A stretch of DNA of 64,000 nt from Bdellovibrio sp. (GTDB taxonomy: Bacteria > Bdellovibrionota > Bacteriovoracia > Bacteriovoracales > Bacteriovoracaceae), in contig JACPIU010000026.1 of the NCBI GenBank assembly GCA_016187935.1, positions 124,001 to 188,000 on the forward strand, written 5' to 3'. This document shows, piece after piece, positions 8,073-17,539 of this stretch (position 1 is its first letter; every line of letters starts with the position of its first letter). The notes under the pieces are model-generated. The model had not been told where the DNA came from. It made no database searches and was given only the letters and a program-made list of their open reading frames with translations. A program made the translations under genes and the position numbers.

Positions 8073-9142
8073 CTATACATTAAACCGGAAGTGCATGATA
8101 TCCCCATCTTGCACAACATATTCTTTTCCTTCAAGTCGAAACTTGCCGGCCTCTTTTACTTTAGCTTCACTTCCGTATTTAAAGAGATCTTCACAGTGAA
8201 AAACCTCGGCACGAATAAACCCTTTCTGAAAATCCGAATGAATAATTCCTGCTGCTTCTGGGGCCTTAATCCCTTGTTCAAAAGTCCATGCCCGCACTTC
8301 TTTTTCACCTACCGTAAAATAGGTTCTAAGACCTAACATTCTATATGCAATAGTTGTTAACTGAGACAGACCAGTTGTCTCTAAACCCATTTCTGCGAGA
8401 AATTGCTTTCGCTCTTCAGCATTAGAAAAATTGGCCACCTCAGCTTCAAGTTTTCCACATAACTTAAATACTTCTTCATTATTTCTCTGGGCATATTCCC
8501 GAACTTTTTTAATATGGTCATTATCAGCAGAAATATTCGCTTCATCAACATTGCACAAATACAGCATTTTTTTCAATGTGATCAAATTTAGATCCCTTAT
8601 CGCAAGCTCTTCTTCCGTTGATAGGTTAGCTTTTCGTGCCGGAACCCCTTGTGCGAGACTCTTTTGCAATTTTTCTAATATTGGTGCCTGAATTTTTGCT
8701 TTGCTAATTGCGTCTTTGTTTTGACTACCTCTAAGTCGGCCAGCGCCAATTCAATATTAATCGTTTCAATATCATCTAATGGGTCTACCTTCCCGGTAAC
8801 ATGGATAATATTATTATCTTCAAAACATCTTACGACATGAACAATGGCATTCACATTCCTGATATGTCCCAAGAATTGATTTCCAAGTCCCTCACCTTTC
8901 GAAGCACCTTTGACAAGACCGGCAATATCTACAAATTCCACAACTGCAGGAATTACTTTCTGCGGCCTTGCTATTTTTGCCAAATGATCTAAACGTTCAT
9001 CAGCAACTTCAACAATTCCGACATTGGGCTCAATTGTGCAAAATGGATAATTGGCGACTTCAGCCGGTGCTGAAGTTATGGCCTGAAAAATAGTGGATTT
9101 CCCTACATTTGGCAGTCCAACAATTCCGCAATTTAATGGCAT
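8073..9142 (-). pseudogene. ychF: YchF/OLA1-type ATPase, split by a frameshift
   Basis: YchF is a ribosome-associated Obg-family ATPase. The N-terminal half (from 9142) reads [12 protein letters not shown] (P-loop), [20 protein letters not shown] and the ALADLE helix, then stops at 8675. The C-terminal half, including the TGS domain (TYFTVGEKEVRAWT, GFIRAEV, KDGD-like end), continues in the -1 frame down to 8073. The break lies in the coiled-coil insert, between about 8728 and 8693. The loss of 3n+1 bases explains it: either one missing base in the T5 run at 8693-8697, or a deletion of about 28-40 bases, because the insert is also shorter than usual. No standard slippery heptamer is seen. All other motifs look intact, so a sequencing error or a very recent mutation is more likely than an old pseudogene. 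Confidence 0.85.
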
Positions 9143-9170
9143 AGCATCTCCCTAAACGATTTTCAAAGAA

Positions 9171-9749
9171 TTAAGAGGGAAGCACTGTCTTTCGACTATA
9201 TAGGCTGCTGGCCTTCTCAAAATTTTCATTGATATAGCAATTTATTGCATCAGATGCCAAATTTAAAAATGCTTCAAGCAATTTTTCCTCGTCTGGATTA
9301 AAACCAGAGAGGACAAATGATGATGAAATCATGTCACCGATTGGGCGACCAATTCCCATACGTAATCTTTTAAATTCTTGCGTTCCCGTTTTTTCAATAA
9401 TCGATTTAATTCCATTATGCCCCGCTGCTCCTCCATTACTTTTAAAGGTGATCGTGCCAAATGGAGTGTCCATATCATCATGAATTATTATTACATCAGA
9501 CAAAGGAATCTTATAAAATTGAGCAAATTCAACGACGCTTTCGCCACTTTTATTCATAAAAGTTTTAGGCTTGAGAAAAAAAATTTTTTCATTTCTTCCA
9601 GTTAGCTCTAAATAAGAACCTTTAAATTTATCTTTCCATATAAGGTTATTTGAACTTGTAACCCTATCTAAGACCATCCAACCTATATTGTGCCGAGTTC
9701 TACTATAATTACGACCGGGATTTCCAAGACCAACAATTAATTTGGGCAT
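9171..9749 (-). CDS. pth: Peptidyl-tRNA hydrolase
   Basis: Frees tRNA from peptidyl-tRNAs that fall off the ribosome. The 192-residue length is normal. The bacterial Pth active site is complete: GLGNPG with Asn10, RHNIGW with His20, FLKPKTFMNKSG, HDDMD with the catalytic Asp, and GGAAGHNGIKS. It starts 6 bp after the prs stop codon, so prs and pth are one operon, and ychF follows 28 bp later. The prs-pth-ychF order is common in bacteria, which supports all three assignments. Confidence 0.96.
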   Translation of the reverse strand: MPKLIVGLGNPGRNYSRTRHNIGWMVLDRVTSSNNLIWKDKFKGSYLELTGRNEKIFFLKPKTFMNKSGESVVEFAQFYKIPLSDVIIIHDDMDTPFGTITFKSNGGAAGHNGIKSIIEKTGTQEFKRLRMGIGRPIGDMISSSFVLSGFNPDEEKLLEAFLNLASDAINCYINENFEKASSLYSRKTVLPS

Positions 9750-9755
9750 GATCTT

Positions 9756-10700
9756 CTATATAAAAAGAGAACTGACTGAATCATTGTTGAATGTTCTATG
9801 GATAGCTTTCGAAAGAATTTCAGCAGTTGAAAGAACAATAATTTTATCAATTTTATGACCGTCCTCTGATAGGGGAATTGTATCTGTGACTATTACTCTA
9901 TCTAATTCTGCACAGTTCTTAATTCTTTCCAATGCTGGTGGGCTAAAGACTGGGTGTGTAGCGCAAGCATAAACCTTAGTTGCTCCTTTTTCCTTTAATA
10001 CTTTACAGGCTTCTATCAAAGTTCCCGCAGTATCAATCATATCATCAATGATGATGCACTCTTTGCCATTAATTTCTCCGATAATATTCATGGCCTTGGC
10101 AACATTCTTGGCCGTCCGACGTTTATCAATCATGGCAATGTCTGTTTTTAGTTTGTTGGCAAAATGTCGAACACGTTCAACTCCACCGGCATCGGGAGAT
10201 ACAAAGATAGTAGTTTCACTAAAAAGCTCTCGATGAATATAATCGATGAGCACTGGGGAAGCGTAAATGTTATCAAATGGAATATTAAAGAAACCTTGAA
10301 TCTGTCCTGCATGCAAATCCATGGTAATCACGCGAGAAGCCCCGGCCACTGTCAATATATCCGCGACCAGTTTAGCGGAGATGGGTGTTCGGGGACTGAC
10401 TTTGCGATCTTGGCGTGCGTATCCATAATGTGGCATTACGGCAGTAATAGACATTGCGGAAGCTCTTTTAAGAGCGTCAATAGTAATCAATAACTCCATC
10501 AATGTGTCATTTGCCGGTGGACATGTTGATTGAATTACAAATACATCGGCACCGCGAACATTTTTTTCTATCTCACAGAAAATCTCACCGTTTGCAAATC
10601 GCACAACTTGCGGATCAACTAGGGGGACATCTAGATATTCAGAAATTTTTTTAGATAGACCCGGATTAGATGTTCCAGACACAAGAACAATTCTCTTCAC
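9756..10700 (-). CDS. prs: Ribose-phosphate pyrophosphokinase (PRPP synthase)
   Basis: Makes PRPP from ribose 5-phosphate and ATP for nucleotide, histidine and tryptophan synthesis. The 314 residues cover the class I family: the N-terminal RFANGEI, the flexible catalytic loop HYGYARQDRKVSPRTPIS, the pyrophosphate/metal site MDLHAGQIQGFF, and the PRPP-binding loop IIDDMIDTAGTL. The start is GTG with GGAGG four bases upstream. A promoter candidate lies about 75 bp before the start, and a palindrome sits in the leader. First gene of the prs-pth-ychF run. Confidence 0.97.
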   Translation of the reverse strand: MKRIVLVSGTSNPGLSKKISEYLDVPLVDPQVVRFANGEIFCEIEKNVRGADVFVIQSTCPPANDTLMELLITIDALKRASAMSITAVMPHYGYARQDRKVSPRTPISAKLVADILTVAGASRVITMDLHAGQIQGFFNIPFDNIYASPVLIDYIHRELFSETTIFVSPDAGGVERVRHFANKLKTDIAMIDKRRTAKNVAKAMNIIGEINGKECIIIDDMIDTAGTLIEACKVLKEKGATKVYACATHPVFSPPALERIKNCAELDRVIVTDTIPLSEDGHKIDKIIVLSTAEILSKAIHRTFNNDSVSSLFI

Positions 10701-10722
10701 ATATCCTCCGGTATAAATGGAA

Positions 10723-10739
10723 GTTAGATTGAATCTAAC
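10723..10739. promoter_or_regulatory. Inverted repeat in the prs leader
   Basis: GTTAGATT-g-AATCTAAC is a perfect 8+8 bp inverted repeat around one base, 22 bp upstream of the prs start and just before its Shine-Dalgarno sequence. It falls inside the predicted transcript. The one-base centre makes an operator more likely than an RNA hairpin. No regulator can be named. Confidence 0.35.
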
Positions 10740-10774
10740 GGCAATTACTACTACTTAATTATTAATTTTAGGAT

Positions 10775-10803
10775 ATTGTAAGAAATGGCCCTCCATTCTT
10801 CAA
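10775..10803 (-). promoter_or_regulatory. Candidate sigma-70 promoter of prs
   Basis: On the minus strand TTGAAG (10798-10803) and TACAAT (10775-10780, five of six consensus matches) are spaced by 17 bp. This lies between tRNA-Gln and prs and would give a leader of about 65-70 nt. Called by consensus only. Confidence 0.5.
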
Positions 10804-10860
10804 GATGAATTAACATTGATTACGCAATTTAAATAAGAGATATTTTGCTGTGGTATTAGA

Positions 10861-10935
10861 TGGCTGGGGTGGTAGGGATCGAACCTACGAATGGCAGAAT
10901 CAAAATCTGCTGTCTTACCACTTGACGACACCCCA
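10861..10935 (-). tRNA. tRNA-Gln (anticodon TTG)
   Basis: A 75-nt gene on the minus strand including an encoded CCA end. The acceptor stem TGGGGTG pairs with CACCCCA. The anticodon stem GCAGA / TCTGC encloses TTTTGAT, giving anticodon TTG (reads CAA). The T arm has GTAGG-TTCGATC-CCTAC. It lies between the class A penicillin-binding protein gene and prs, all on the minus strand. Confidence 0.97.
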
Positions 10936-10976
10936 ACGATTTCAAATAACAGATGTATTTTATACAATCCTGCACC

Positions 10977-12875
10977 TTATAAAGCAAGATTGTTCTCCTG
11001 CGCCATTATCTTGTCTCGCAGTGTGGCACAGTCTACATCCGAAAATCTTTTGCCTCTTTCAAAGACCCAATCCTGAAACAATTGAAAAGCAGTACTGCTC
11101 CCATAGGTCTTAGTGTCCTCATTTTTCCTTTCCATTTCGTTTCCGACCCAAATTGCCCCGAGAATGTCACCTGTGATAAATACGAACCAATTGTCCTGAC
11201 CAAAATTAGTAGTGCCTGTTTTTCCAAAAAAACGCATTTGCTTAAGATCGCGATTCACACGATGAGCAATGGTTGTTTGAGAGGGATCAGCCATTGCATC
11301 GATGAGAGAAAATTTACCATCATTGAAACGCTGGCAATCCCTCCGTAAAAATTCCGAATATACTTTTATGATAGCATTCACGGACAATTCAATAGTACCT
11401 AATAACTGAGAAGGATAACTCTCTATTGATTGAACCTTTGGGAAATATTTTTTTAAACCTTCTTCAACTCTAAGAAAACCGCTCCTTTTCGCCAAATCAA
11501 TCATAGGGTTGTTTAAAGACTTGCGAAGAATATCAATTGCAGCAAGTTTACTTCCCCATTCCACATTCCCGGCTTCCTTTGGAGTCCATTGGCCCGAGGG
11601 CAAATTGATGGTCATTTTTTTTAGTTCTATTTCTTCATCTGGATCAATTCCTAGATCAACAAGGACATCAAAAACGATGGGTTTAATAATTGAACCTATA
11701 CTGTGAGTCTCGTCCAATAAGGCCTTGTTTAAATCTCGCTCATATCTTGAGTAATACGCCGATAATGTATTATTGGCCAAATTATAAATTTGCCCTTTAA
11801 TACTCCATCCTACATTTGAATGCTCTTTGGTAAGCTTTCTTAACATGGATTTAGATTTCAAACATAATACATAAGAATCGTAAGATAAATATTCTTTATG
11901 TCTGCCAATTTCCTCAAAACATTTATGTCCTTGGAGTTGGTTATTATTCTCTAATTGCTCCATCCATTCTTTCCAGTTGGTATCAGACCAGTCCTTCAAA
12001 TGTTCTATAGAAAAATGTTTCTCTTCCTTTAGTTTTTTAAATAAAGCTGAAACACGAGTACGAAGTAATGCTGGATGCTTTAAAGGGCCATAAAGATTTG
12101 GCCCCTTGAGTAATGAAATTAGAATTGCCGACTCGTAATTTTTTAACTGAAGAGGTGTTTTATTAAAATAAAAGATTGAAGCTGCATAAATCCCCTTTAT
12201 CCTTACCCCTTGAAGTGAGCCCCAATAAACTTCATTCAAATAAATTTCTAGAATATCCTTTTTATCGAATTTTGCTTCGAGATAAAGTGAGATTATGGCT
12301 TCTTTAATCTTACGGTAGAATGTTTTTTCTGAACTTAAAAAGAGATTTTTTACCAGTTGCTGAGTTAAGGTAGAGCCACCCTCCTTAAGACGAAGTGTCA
12401 GAAGATTCTTAATGGCTGCTCTAAAAATTGAAAAAAAATCGATGCCTTGATGATCTAGAAAACGAAAATCCTCTATCGAGATGAGAGTCTTCCATAAATG
12501 GGATGGTAGTCCATTCAAGTTCGTTCTATGCTGATAACAATTCAGTTCTACGCAATCGTTTTGATAATATTTCTGCAATTTAATCATCTCGCGAAGCCCA
12601 ACTTGGGGATTGAGCATTGTATTTTTCATACTTTCACTTGTATTTGTTTGAACAAAAAAGGCCTGAAAAGCATTAAAGTGTGAAGTATTTATTGAGCTGC
12701 TTTTTTCCAATTCGATCGGTATTTCAAGTTGCTGAGTAACTTCTTCTTTAATTATCCAATTTTCGAAACTGAAATCGCTCACGACACTTACAATCCAAAT
12801 CAAAAGTAGCAAAGCTAGAGAACATGAACCCAGTGCCAAATAAATATAAATTTTCTTAATCTTTACTTTTTGCAT
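10977..12875 (-). CDS. Class A penicillin-binding protein (glycosyltransferase plus transpeptidase)
   Basis: Polymerises and cross-links peptidoglycan at the outer face of the inner membrane. One N-terminal transmembrane helix (about 10-33) is followed by the GT51 domain: SIEDFRFLDHQGID with catalytic Glu135, GGSTLTQQLVKNLFL, and IYLNEVYWG. The transpeptidase domain has the SxxK motif in HSIGSIIKP, SLN in RKSLNNP, and KTGT in FFGKTGTTNFGQ, so both activities look intact. At 632 residues it is short for class A, nearer PbpC/PbpF-type lengths. No clear ribosome site precedes the ATG. The tRNA-Gln gene follows 41 bp downstream. Confidence 0.9.
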   Translation of the reverse strand: MQKVKIKKIYIYLALGSCSLALLLLIWIVSVVSDFSFENWIIKEEVTQQLEIPIELEKSSSINTSHFNAFQAFFVQTNTSESMKNTMLNPQVGLREMIKLQKYYQNDCVELNCYQHRTNLNGLPSHLWKTLISIEDFRFLDHQGIDFFSIFRAAIKNLLTLRLKEGGSTLTQQLVKNLFLSSEKTFYRKIKEAIISLYLEAKFDKKDILEIYLNEVYWGSLQGVRIKGIYAASIFYFNKTPLQLKNYESAILISLLKGPNLYGPLKHPALLRTRVSALFKKLKEEKHFSIEHLKDWSDTNWKEWMEQLENNNQLQGHKCFEEIGRHKEYLSYDSYVLCLKSKSMLRKLTKEHSNVGWSIKGQIYNLANNTLSAYYSRYERDLNKALLDETHSIGSIIKPIVFDVLVDLGIDPDEEIELKKMTINLPSGQWTPKEAGNVEWGSKLAAIDILRKSLNNPMIDLAKRSGFLRVEEGLKKYFPKVQSIESYPSQLLGTIELSVNAIIKVYSEFLRRDCQRFNDGKFSLIDAMADPSQTTIAHRVNRDLKQMRFFGKTGTTNFGQDNWFVFITGDILGAIWVGNEMERKNEDTKTYGSSTAFQLFQDWVFERGKRFSDVDCATLRDKIMAQENNLAL

Positions 12876-12950
12876 TGTGTTGTTTTGACTAACATTTCAT
12901 GTACCTATATAGTCTATTAAAATTCCATCAAGCAGTTCTATTTTACTAGG

Positions 12951-14423
12951 ATGAGAAGTGTGAAAAAATTATTTTTTTTAGCGGCCATTTGTTCTCTTGC
13001 CTCTTTCGATGCTCTGGCCCTTCCTATGGATTGGCACGGAGTCTTTGGTGTAGATTCTGCCACGATTGATAGCTATAGGCGAATCGAAGAAACCCAACAA
13101 CAAACAACCGGACCAGGGACACAGGAATATCAGTTGGCCAATGGACAGCATGCCGCAGCGCGCTTTCAGACTTACCTTCTTCGATTATCGCCTGAAATAA
13201 TCGTTAACGATTCTTCGACTTTTAAGGCCGAACTTACAACTGGCTATGGTCGAGGTGGAAGATTAGGTGATTCTTCCACTACTAATGCGGGTACTAGTTC
13301 AGAAAGTATGGCTAATGCTCTGTACTATTATAACACTAATGCCGGCGGTTCCTCGGTATTACAAGTATCACAATTCAACATGACACTTTACTCGGATACT
13401 GCAACATATATTATTGGCCGACATACTTACCATTGGGGATTAGGTGCTGTGATTAATGATGGCCACCAGATTTGGGATCGACAAATATATATTCGTGATG
13501 GGCTGACCGCAAAATTCAAAATTGGTAATTTTGATATTGCGCCTTTTTTCTCTAAAATTGGCTCAAATGAATCTTTGACTCGTGCTACTCGTGTTCGTGA
13601 ATATGGCGCTTCGCTATTATATGATAATCCAGATAATGATATTGCTTTTGGGATTTATTACAGCAAAAAGCAAAACAACGCATTTAATGGAACGGTTTTA
13701 GTCGATATCCAAAACACTGGCACAGCTACTCCACTTGGGAAAACCGATACAAAGCTTACAGATTTCTATTTAAAAAAATCTTTTGGCAAGACAAGTATTC
13801 AAGGAGAAGTACCTATTTTAAGCGGTGAGATTGGGCATCTATACAACTCAACCTCTACTTCCAAATATGGGGCAAAGGCATTTATCTTTGAAGCTAAGCA
13901 TGAACTCAGTGATAGCACGACATTTTTTGCCAACTTTGGACATGTGTCAGGTCATTCAGGTGTTGAAAGTTCATATGATGCAATGTATTTGAACCCTAAC
14001 TACCAAATTGCCAATTTACTATTTCGGTATAACCTTATGGCAGTTGGTGATACGACTAGAAATGTCTTTGATTCTTATATTACTAATGCAAAATATTTTA
14101 AATTGGGGTCCACACTTCGTTCTGATCGGTCAACTTGGAATTTCGCTGCAATCTATGCAGTAGCGAATGAGACTGCTGTGGCGGATACTAAAAGCTATAA
14201 TCACGACACCAACCGGATTTTTACTGCAACAACTTCCCAAGATAATAGTCTGGGAACAGAACTTGATGTTGATTTTGATTATCGATGGAATAACGAAACC
14301 CACTTAGGCGCTTCTGTGGGATATCTCTTCACGGGTGATTATTATGCTTATACCAATACAACGACGGAGAATACTGCCAAAAACTCTTTCGTAATTCTCT
14401 TTAAATCGTCACTCGAATTCTAA
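12951..14423 (+). CDS. Exported beta-barrel-like outer membrane protein
   Basis: A 490-residue protein with a typical signal peptide (MRSVKKLFFLAAICSLASF, cut near ALA-LP). The mature part is rich in alternating, aromatic-ended strands (NDIAFGIYYSKKQN, TSIQGEVPIL) and ends in an aromatic residue (SSLEF), the usual C-terminal signal for BAM insertion. I read it as a porin-like or alginate-export-like barrel of uncertain family. The ATG at 12951 overlaps an AGG; a GTG three codons on is an alternative. It diverges from the penicillin-binding protein gene (75-bp gap) and runs to within 11 bp of the convergent gene at 14435. Confidence 0.68.
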   Translation: MRSVKKLFFLAAICSLASFDALALPMDWHGVFGVDSATIDSYRRIEETQQQTTGPGTQEYQLANGQHAAARFQTYLLRLSPEIIVNDSSTFKAELTTGYGRGGRLGDSSTTNAGTSSESMANALYYYNTNAGGSSVLQVSQFNMTLYSDTATYIIGRHTYHWGLGAVINDGHQIWDRQIYIRDGLTAKFKIGNFDIAPFFSKIGSNESLTRATRVREYGASLLYDNPDNDIAFGIYYSKKQNNAFNGTVLVDIQNTGTATPLGKTDTKLTDFYLKKSFGKTSIQGEVPILSGEIGHLYNSTSTSKYGAKAFIFEAKHELSDSTTFFANFGHVSGHSGVESSYDAMYLNPNYQIANLLFRYNLMAVGDTTRNVFDSYITNAKYFKLGSTLRSDRSTWNFAAIYAVANETAVADTKSYNHDTNRIFTATTSQDNSLGTELDVDFDYRWNNETHLGASVGYLFTGDYYAYTNTTTENTAKNSFVILFKSSLEF

Positions 14424-14434
14424 GCTTTTAGACT

Positions 14435-16447
14435 CTAGTAAGGTGCCAATCCACCATTGTAAGGATTACCTCCCATCATTCCCATGCCACTGTTGAATGG
14501 GTTTCCACCCATCATCCCCATGCCGCCGCCGTAAGGGTTCCCGCCCATCATCCCCATTCCACCACCGTAAGGATTTCCCCCCATCGTTCCCATACCTGCA
14601 CCCATGGAATACATAGATGATGGATCATACCCGGAATAGTCTTCAAACATTCCATATGAACCGAGTCCGTCACTCACATAACCTGGACCTGTTCTTTCAG
14701 ATGCCAACCTTCTTTGTGCTTCAATCTCATATGAATTATATCTCTCATACCGCCCCATTTCGGCTCCTAGATTGCGATTGAATCTTTCCCGTCGGCTCAT
14801 GGCCTGACGTTGCCATAGGGCCATGTTTCTTTGAGCGTAATTGCATCGGGCCGGATTTTGCATAAAACCAAATGCTGTCCGTTGACATGCTTGTAGGTTG
14901 TTTTGAATTCGTCCCATATCTTCTTGCCAAACCCGATCACGCGCTCGCCTTGTTGATTCTATTCTATAACCTATCTCTCTGGTGTAAGTTCTCTGACCTG
15001 TTTTGGCCAAATACATTCTTTCAGCTTCTACAGCACGTGTCTCAAATCTTTTCAATTCACTTTGCAATAGTGATTCTGCCTGAGTAAAAGATAAACGTTC
15101 CCCTCTCCCAGAAGCGCGGTTGTCCAAATACACTCGGCTATAAATATCAGACTTGAGTTTTAACTCTGCTATACCAATGGCTTCATCTTTAACGCCAAAT
15201 TCGAGTAGCTTGTCTATAACTGTCCCAATTTTGAATCTGGATGAGGAACGGGAATAAAATCCAATTTTATCATTGAGTTCTTTGATACGCTTATCAATAA
15301 CTTTCCTCTCCTCCTCACCAACTTCGCGTCTTCTGGTGAGTAAAGTCTTAAGTTCCTCAATGGCAGGTTTCATCACAAGGTCATCAATACGGCGAAGCAC
15401 CTGAAGATATTTTCCTCCAGCATCACGAATGCTCTCTTCATCTGTACTGGATGTGATCGTCCTGGCCAATTCCTCCAGCTCTCTATATTTTTTTTCTGCT
15501 TCTTGTTGTCCTTCTCTCTCTAATGCTCTTTCCATGATGGCACGCAATTCAGGAGCATTTCCTAGACTAGAAAGCGTGGCGCGAATAGCACTATAATCGT
15601 GTCCCCTGCATACTTCGAACAATCTAAATCTTCGTGCCTCTTCCCGTGTATAAGCATAAACACTATCCTGGCCCAACTCCTCAAGTTTCATACATCCATT
15701 TGGTGAATTTGAGACCATATCAAAGCCATGGAGTGGCCCATAGGAATTTGCATGTCCATTTGTCGTTGCGTAAAGTACTTTGACCGGTTGCTCAGGATCA
15801 AATGAAATGTCTTTCTCCACGCTGTAACTGGCATAGCTTGCACCAGGGGATGTTCTATCTAGTGTTGTTTGACCGGTTGTAGTTTTCTTTAATACTCCTT
15901 TAAATACCAAACATGATTCATACAATTGATAGGGAGAGAGCCCTGCAAGATACTCACTGGTAATCGTTACGTCGACCCCATCTAAATCCTTATATGTTTT
16001 TCCAATTTCTCTGCTCATCTCAGTTCGAAGATCGGCGACATTATTTCGATAGGACATCACAACGTTATTACCGATAGTCCTCATTTCTAGATCTAGTTTT
16101 TTAATACAGCTACTTAAAATGGCAGGTATTTTTGCCCGCACCCGCAATTTAGGACGTTCACCATTCGCTTGAGGTATAATCGATTTTTCAATTTCAATTC
16201 CTGTATTTCCTTGTGATAAAAGATTAATCAGTTTTAGCGGCACATAATCTTCATCCTTGCATTCAATGACAGTTGTCGTGACTGCGGGTGTGCTTACAAC
16301 TGGTGTAATACTCGCTGCACCAACTGCACCTCCGCCACTATTCACTGGAACCACAGGTGTTCGAACACCGGGGTCTTGTATGATGGCGAACGCATCCATT
16401 CCAATAGTAAAAGCCACAAGAACAATCAGACCGATAAGTGATTTCAT
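14435..16447 (-). CDS. Exported protein with coiled-coil middle and Gly-Met-Asn-Pro repeat tail
   Basis: A 670-residue protein of no family I know. The signal peptide (MKSLIGLIVLVAFTIGMDAF) is followed by a Pro/Val/Thr-rich linker and a domain at about 60-280 with several cysteines. A long charged, helical stretch (about 285-560, rich in E, R, K) then looks coiled-coil. The last 52 residues are four 12-residue repeats of the form MGMMGGNPYGGG, ending LAPY. Such tails are found in surface or adhesive proteins. GGGAA lies about 8 bases before the ATG. The gene is convergent with 12951-14423 and in line with the exported-protein gene at 16549. Confidence 0.6.
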   Translation of the reverse strand: MKSLIGLIVLVAFTIGMDAFAIIQDPGVRTPVVPVNSGGGAVGAASITPVVSTPAVTTTVIECKDEDYVPLKLINLLSQGNTGIEIEKSIIPQANGERPKLRVRAKIPAILSSCIKKLDLEMRTIGNNVVMSYRNNVADLRTEMSREIGKTYKDLDGVDVTITSEYLAGLSPYQLYESCLVFKGVLKKTTTGQTTLDRTSPGASYASYSVEKDISFDPEQPVKVLYATTNGHANSYGPLHGFDMVSNSPNGCMKLEELGQDSVYAYTREEARRFRLFEVCRGHDYSAIRATLSSLGNAPELRAIMERALEREGQQEAEKKYRELEELARTITSSTDEESIRDAGGKYLQVLRRIDDLVMKPAIEELKTLLTRRREVGEEERKVIDKRIKELNDKIGFYSRSSSRFKIGTVIDKLLEFGVKDEAIGIAELKLKSDIYSRVYLDNRASGRGERLSFTQAESLLQSELKRFETRAVEAERMYLAKTGQRTYTREIGYRIESTRRARDRVWQEDMGRIQNNLQACQRTAFGFMQNPARCNYAQRNMALWQRQAMSRRERFNRNLGAEMGRYERYNSYEIEAQRRLASERTGPGYVSDGLGSYGMFEDYSGYDPSSMYSMGAGMGTMGGNPYGGGMGMMGGNPYGGGMGMMGGNPFNSGMGMMGGNPYNGGLAPY
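14450..14593 (-). repeat. Four 36-bp tandem repeats coding a Gly/Met-rich tail
   Basis: Four in-frame 36-bp units code for 12-residue repeats (MGTMGGNPYGGG, MGMMGGNPYGGG, MGMMGGNPFNSG, MGMMGGNPYNGG). The two middle units are closest to each other at DNA level; the outer ones have diverged at wobble positions. The copy number is likely to vary between strains. Confidence 0.85.
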
Positions 16448-16548
16448 ACTTAAATTCCCATTTTATCAGGCCATGTGGACCTGAGAATTCAAATACTCAT
16501 CGGTGAAATTTTTAAAACATTAAGAAAGATGAGAGTAAACTAAGTGGA

Positions 16549-17526
16549 TTAATTCATGAGTAAAAAGGACGGATTTTTTGCGTTAGAATTATCGGGAGGG
16601 AGTTTCAATTTTGATACTTCCGCTAAAATTTTCTTAAATTGATTATTTTTATCATCGCTATAGTTCACATCTAAAATTGTCAAGTTTGTCTGACCTTTTC
16701 CTTCATTTACTATGTTAATTGTTCGAGGAAATTCATGTGTGCCATCCATCAGGATATAATTAGTAAAATCGTATGAAATAACTTGATCATATAAATTTGA
16801 TTTAAACTTTTTTAGTCTAAATGTTTCATTATCAAAATAAGCATCAACATTTTCAAATTTTATAACCCAACTTATCTCTCTACCTATTTTTACCATTTTC
16901 AAGTTTGTCGATGTGGGAAGCTTGTAAAATCTCATACTCATTAACTCATCTATTTTGTTTTTTTCAGCATCACTTTTTGGCCTTAAAGGGCTGTTTCCAG
17001 AATCTGGGGTTTCTCCTGATTTTAAAAACCCCAAATACGCTTCTAATAATTTGATCTTCTCTTGATTTAATATTTCCTTCTCATTTACAAAATCACTGTT
17101 TCTCTTTTTCATAAATGTACTTATGATTTTTGAATTATTGCTCCCGAGCATAGACATTAATGCATAAAAACTTAATGAAACATCTTCTTCGCCTTTAGCG
17201 ATTGAAGCTGAAACATCATCGAAATATTTATAATCTACAATCGTTTTATAATTACAATCGGGGGATGTATGAATAGTGTGCAAGACATCTAGCTGATGGT
17301 CATTGCGCTTTAAAAGCATCATCTTAAGGTAATATTCTTTGGACTGTCCCTCTTGAGTATCTGATATCACCTCTGTCTGAACTTTGGCCTTAATTGTGAC
17401 AAGTTTTTCCGTAACAGGTTTATTATTCAGATTTTTAAAGAGACCCTCTATTGAAGGCACTGCAGAAAAAGAATTTGGTATATTGATCGTCAAAAAAATC
17501 AAAAAGTAAGCAATATTAAATTTCAT
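16549..17526 (-). CDS. Hypothetical exported protein
   Basis: A 325-residue protein with a signal peptide (MKFNIAYFLIFLTINIPNSF, cut after FSA). The mature part alternates strands and short helices, and its second half (MVKIGREISWVIKFENVDAY, FRLKKFKSNL, then TNLTILDVNYSDD) recalls the half-barrel of LolA/LolB-type lipid-carrier folds. That resemblance is weak and I would not assign a function. It starts 13 bp after the galU stop codon, so it is probably co-transcribed with galU, and it lies before the repeat protein gene on the same strand. Confidence 0.5.
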   Translation of the reverse strand: MKFNIAYFLIFLTINIPNSFSAVPSIEGLFKNLNNKPVTEKLVTIKAKVQTEVISDTQEGQSKEYYLKMMLLKRNDHQLDVLHTIHTSPDCNYKTIVDYKYFDDVSASIAKGEEDVSLSFYALMSMLGSNNSKIISTFMKKRNSDFVNEKEILNQEKIKLLEAYLGFLKSGETPDSGNSPLRPKSDAEKNKIDELMSMRFYKLPTSTNLKMVKIGREISWVIKFENVDAYFDNETFRLKKFKSNLYDQVISYDFTNYILMDGTHEFPRTINIVNEGKGQTNLTILDVNYSDDKNNQFKKILAEVSKLKLPPDNSNAKNPSFLLMN

Positions 17527-17539
17527 GCGTGTTCCCTGT

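Noticed and set aside
8675-8731. Programmed -1 frameshift in ychF
   Set aside because: No standard X-XXY-YYZ heptamer in the right frame and no clear stimulating structure; YchF is not known to use frameshifting. A lost base or small deletion explains it more simply.
10850-11113. Plus-strand frame of 87 codons across tRNA-Gln
   Set aside because: It covers a clear tRNA and the 3' end of the penicillin-binding protein gene on the other strand; no coding signature.
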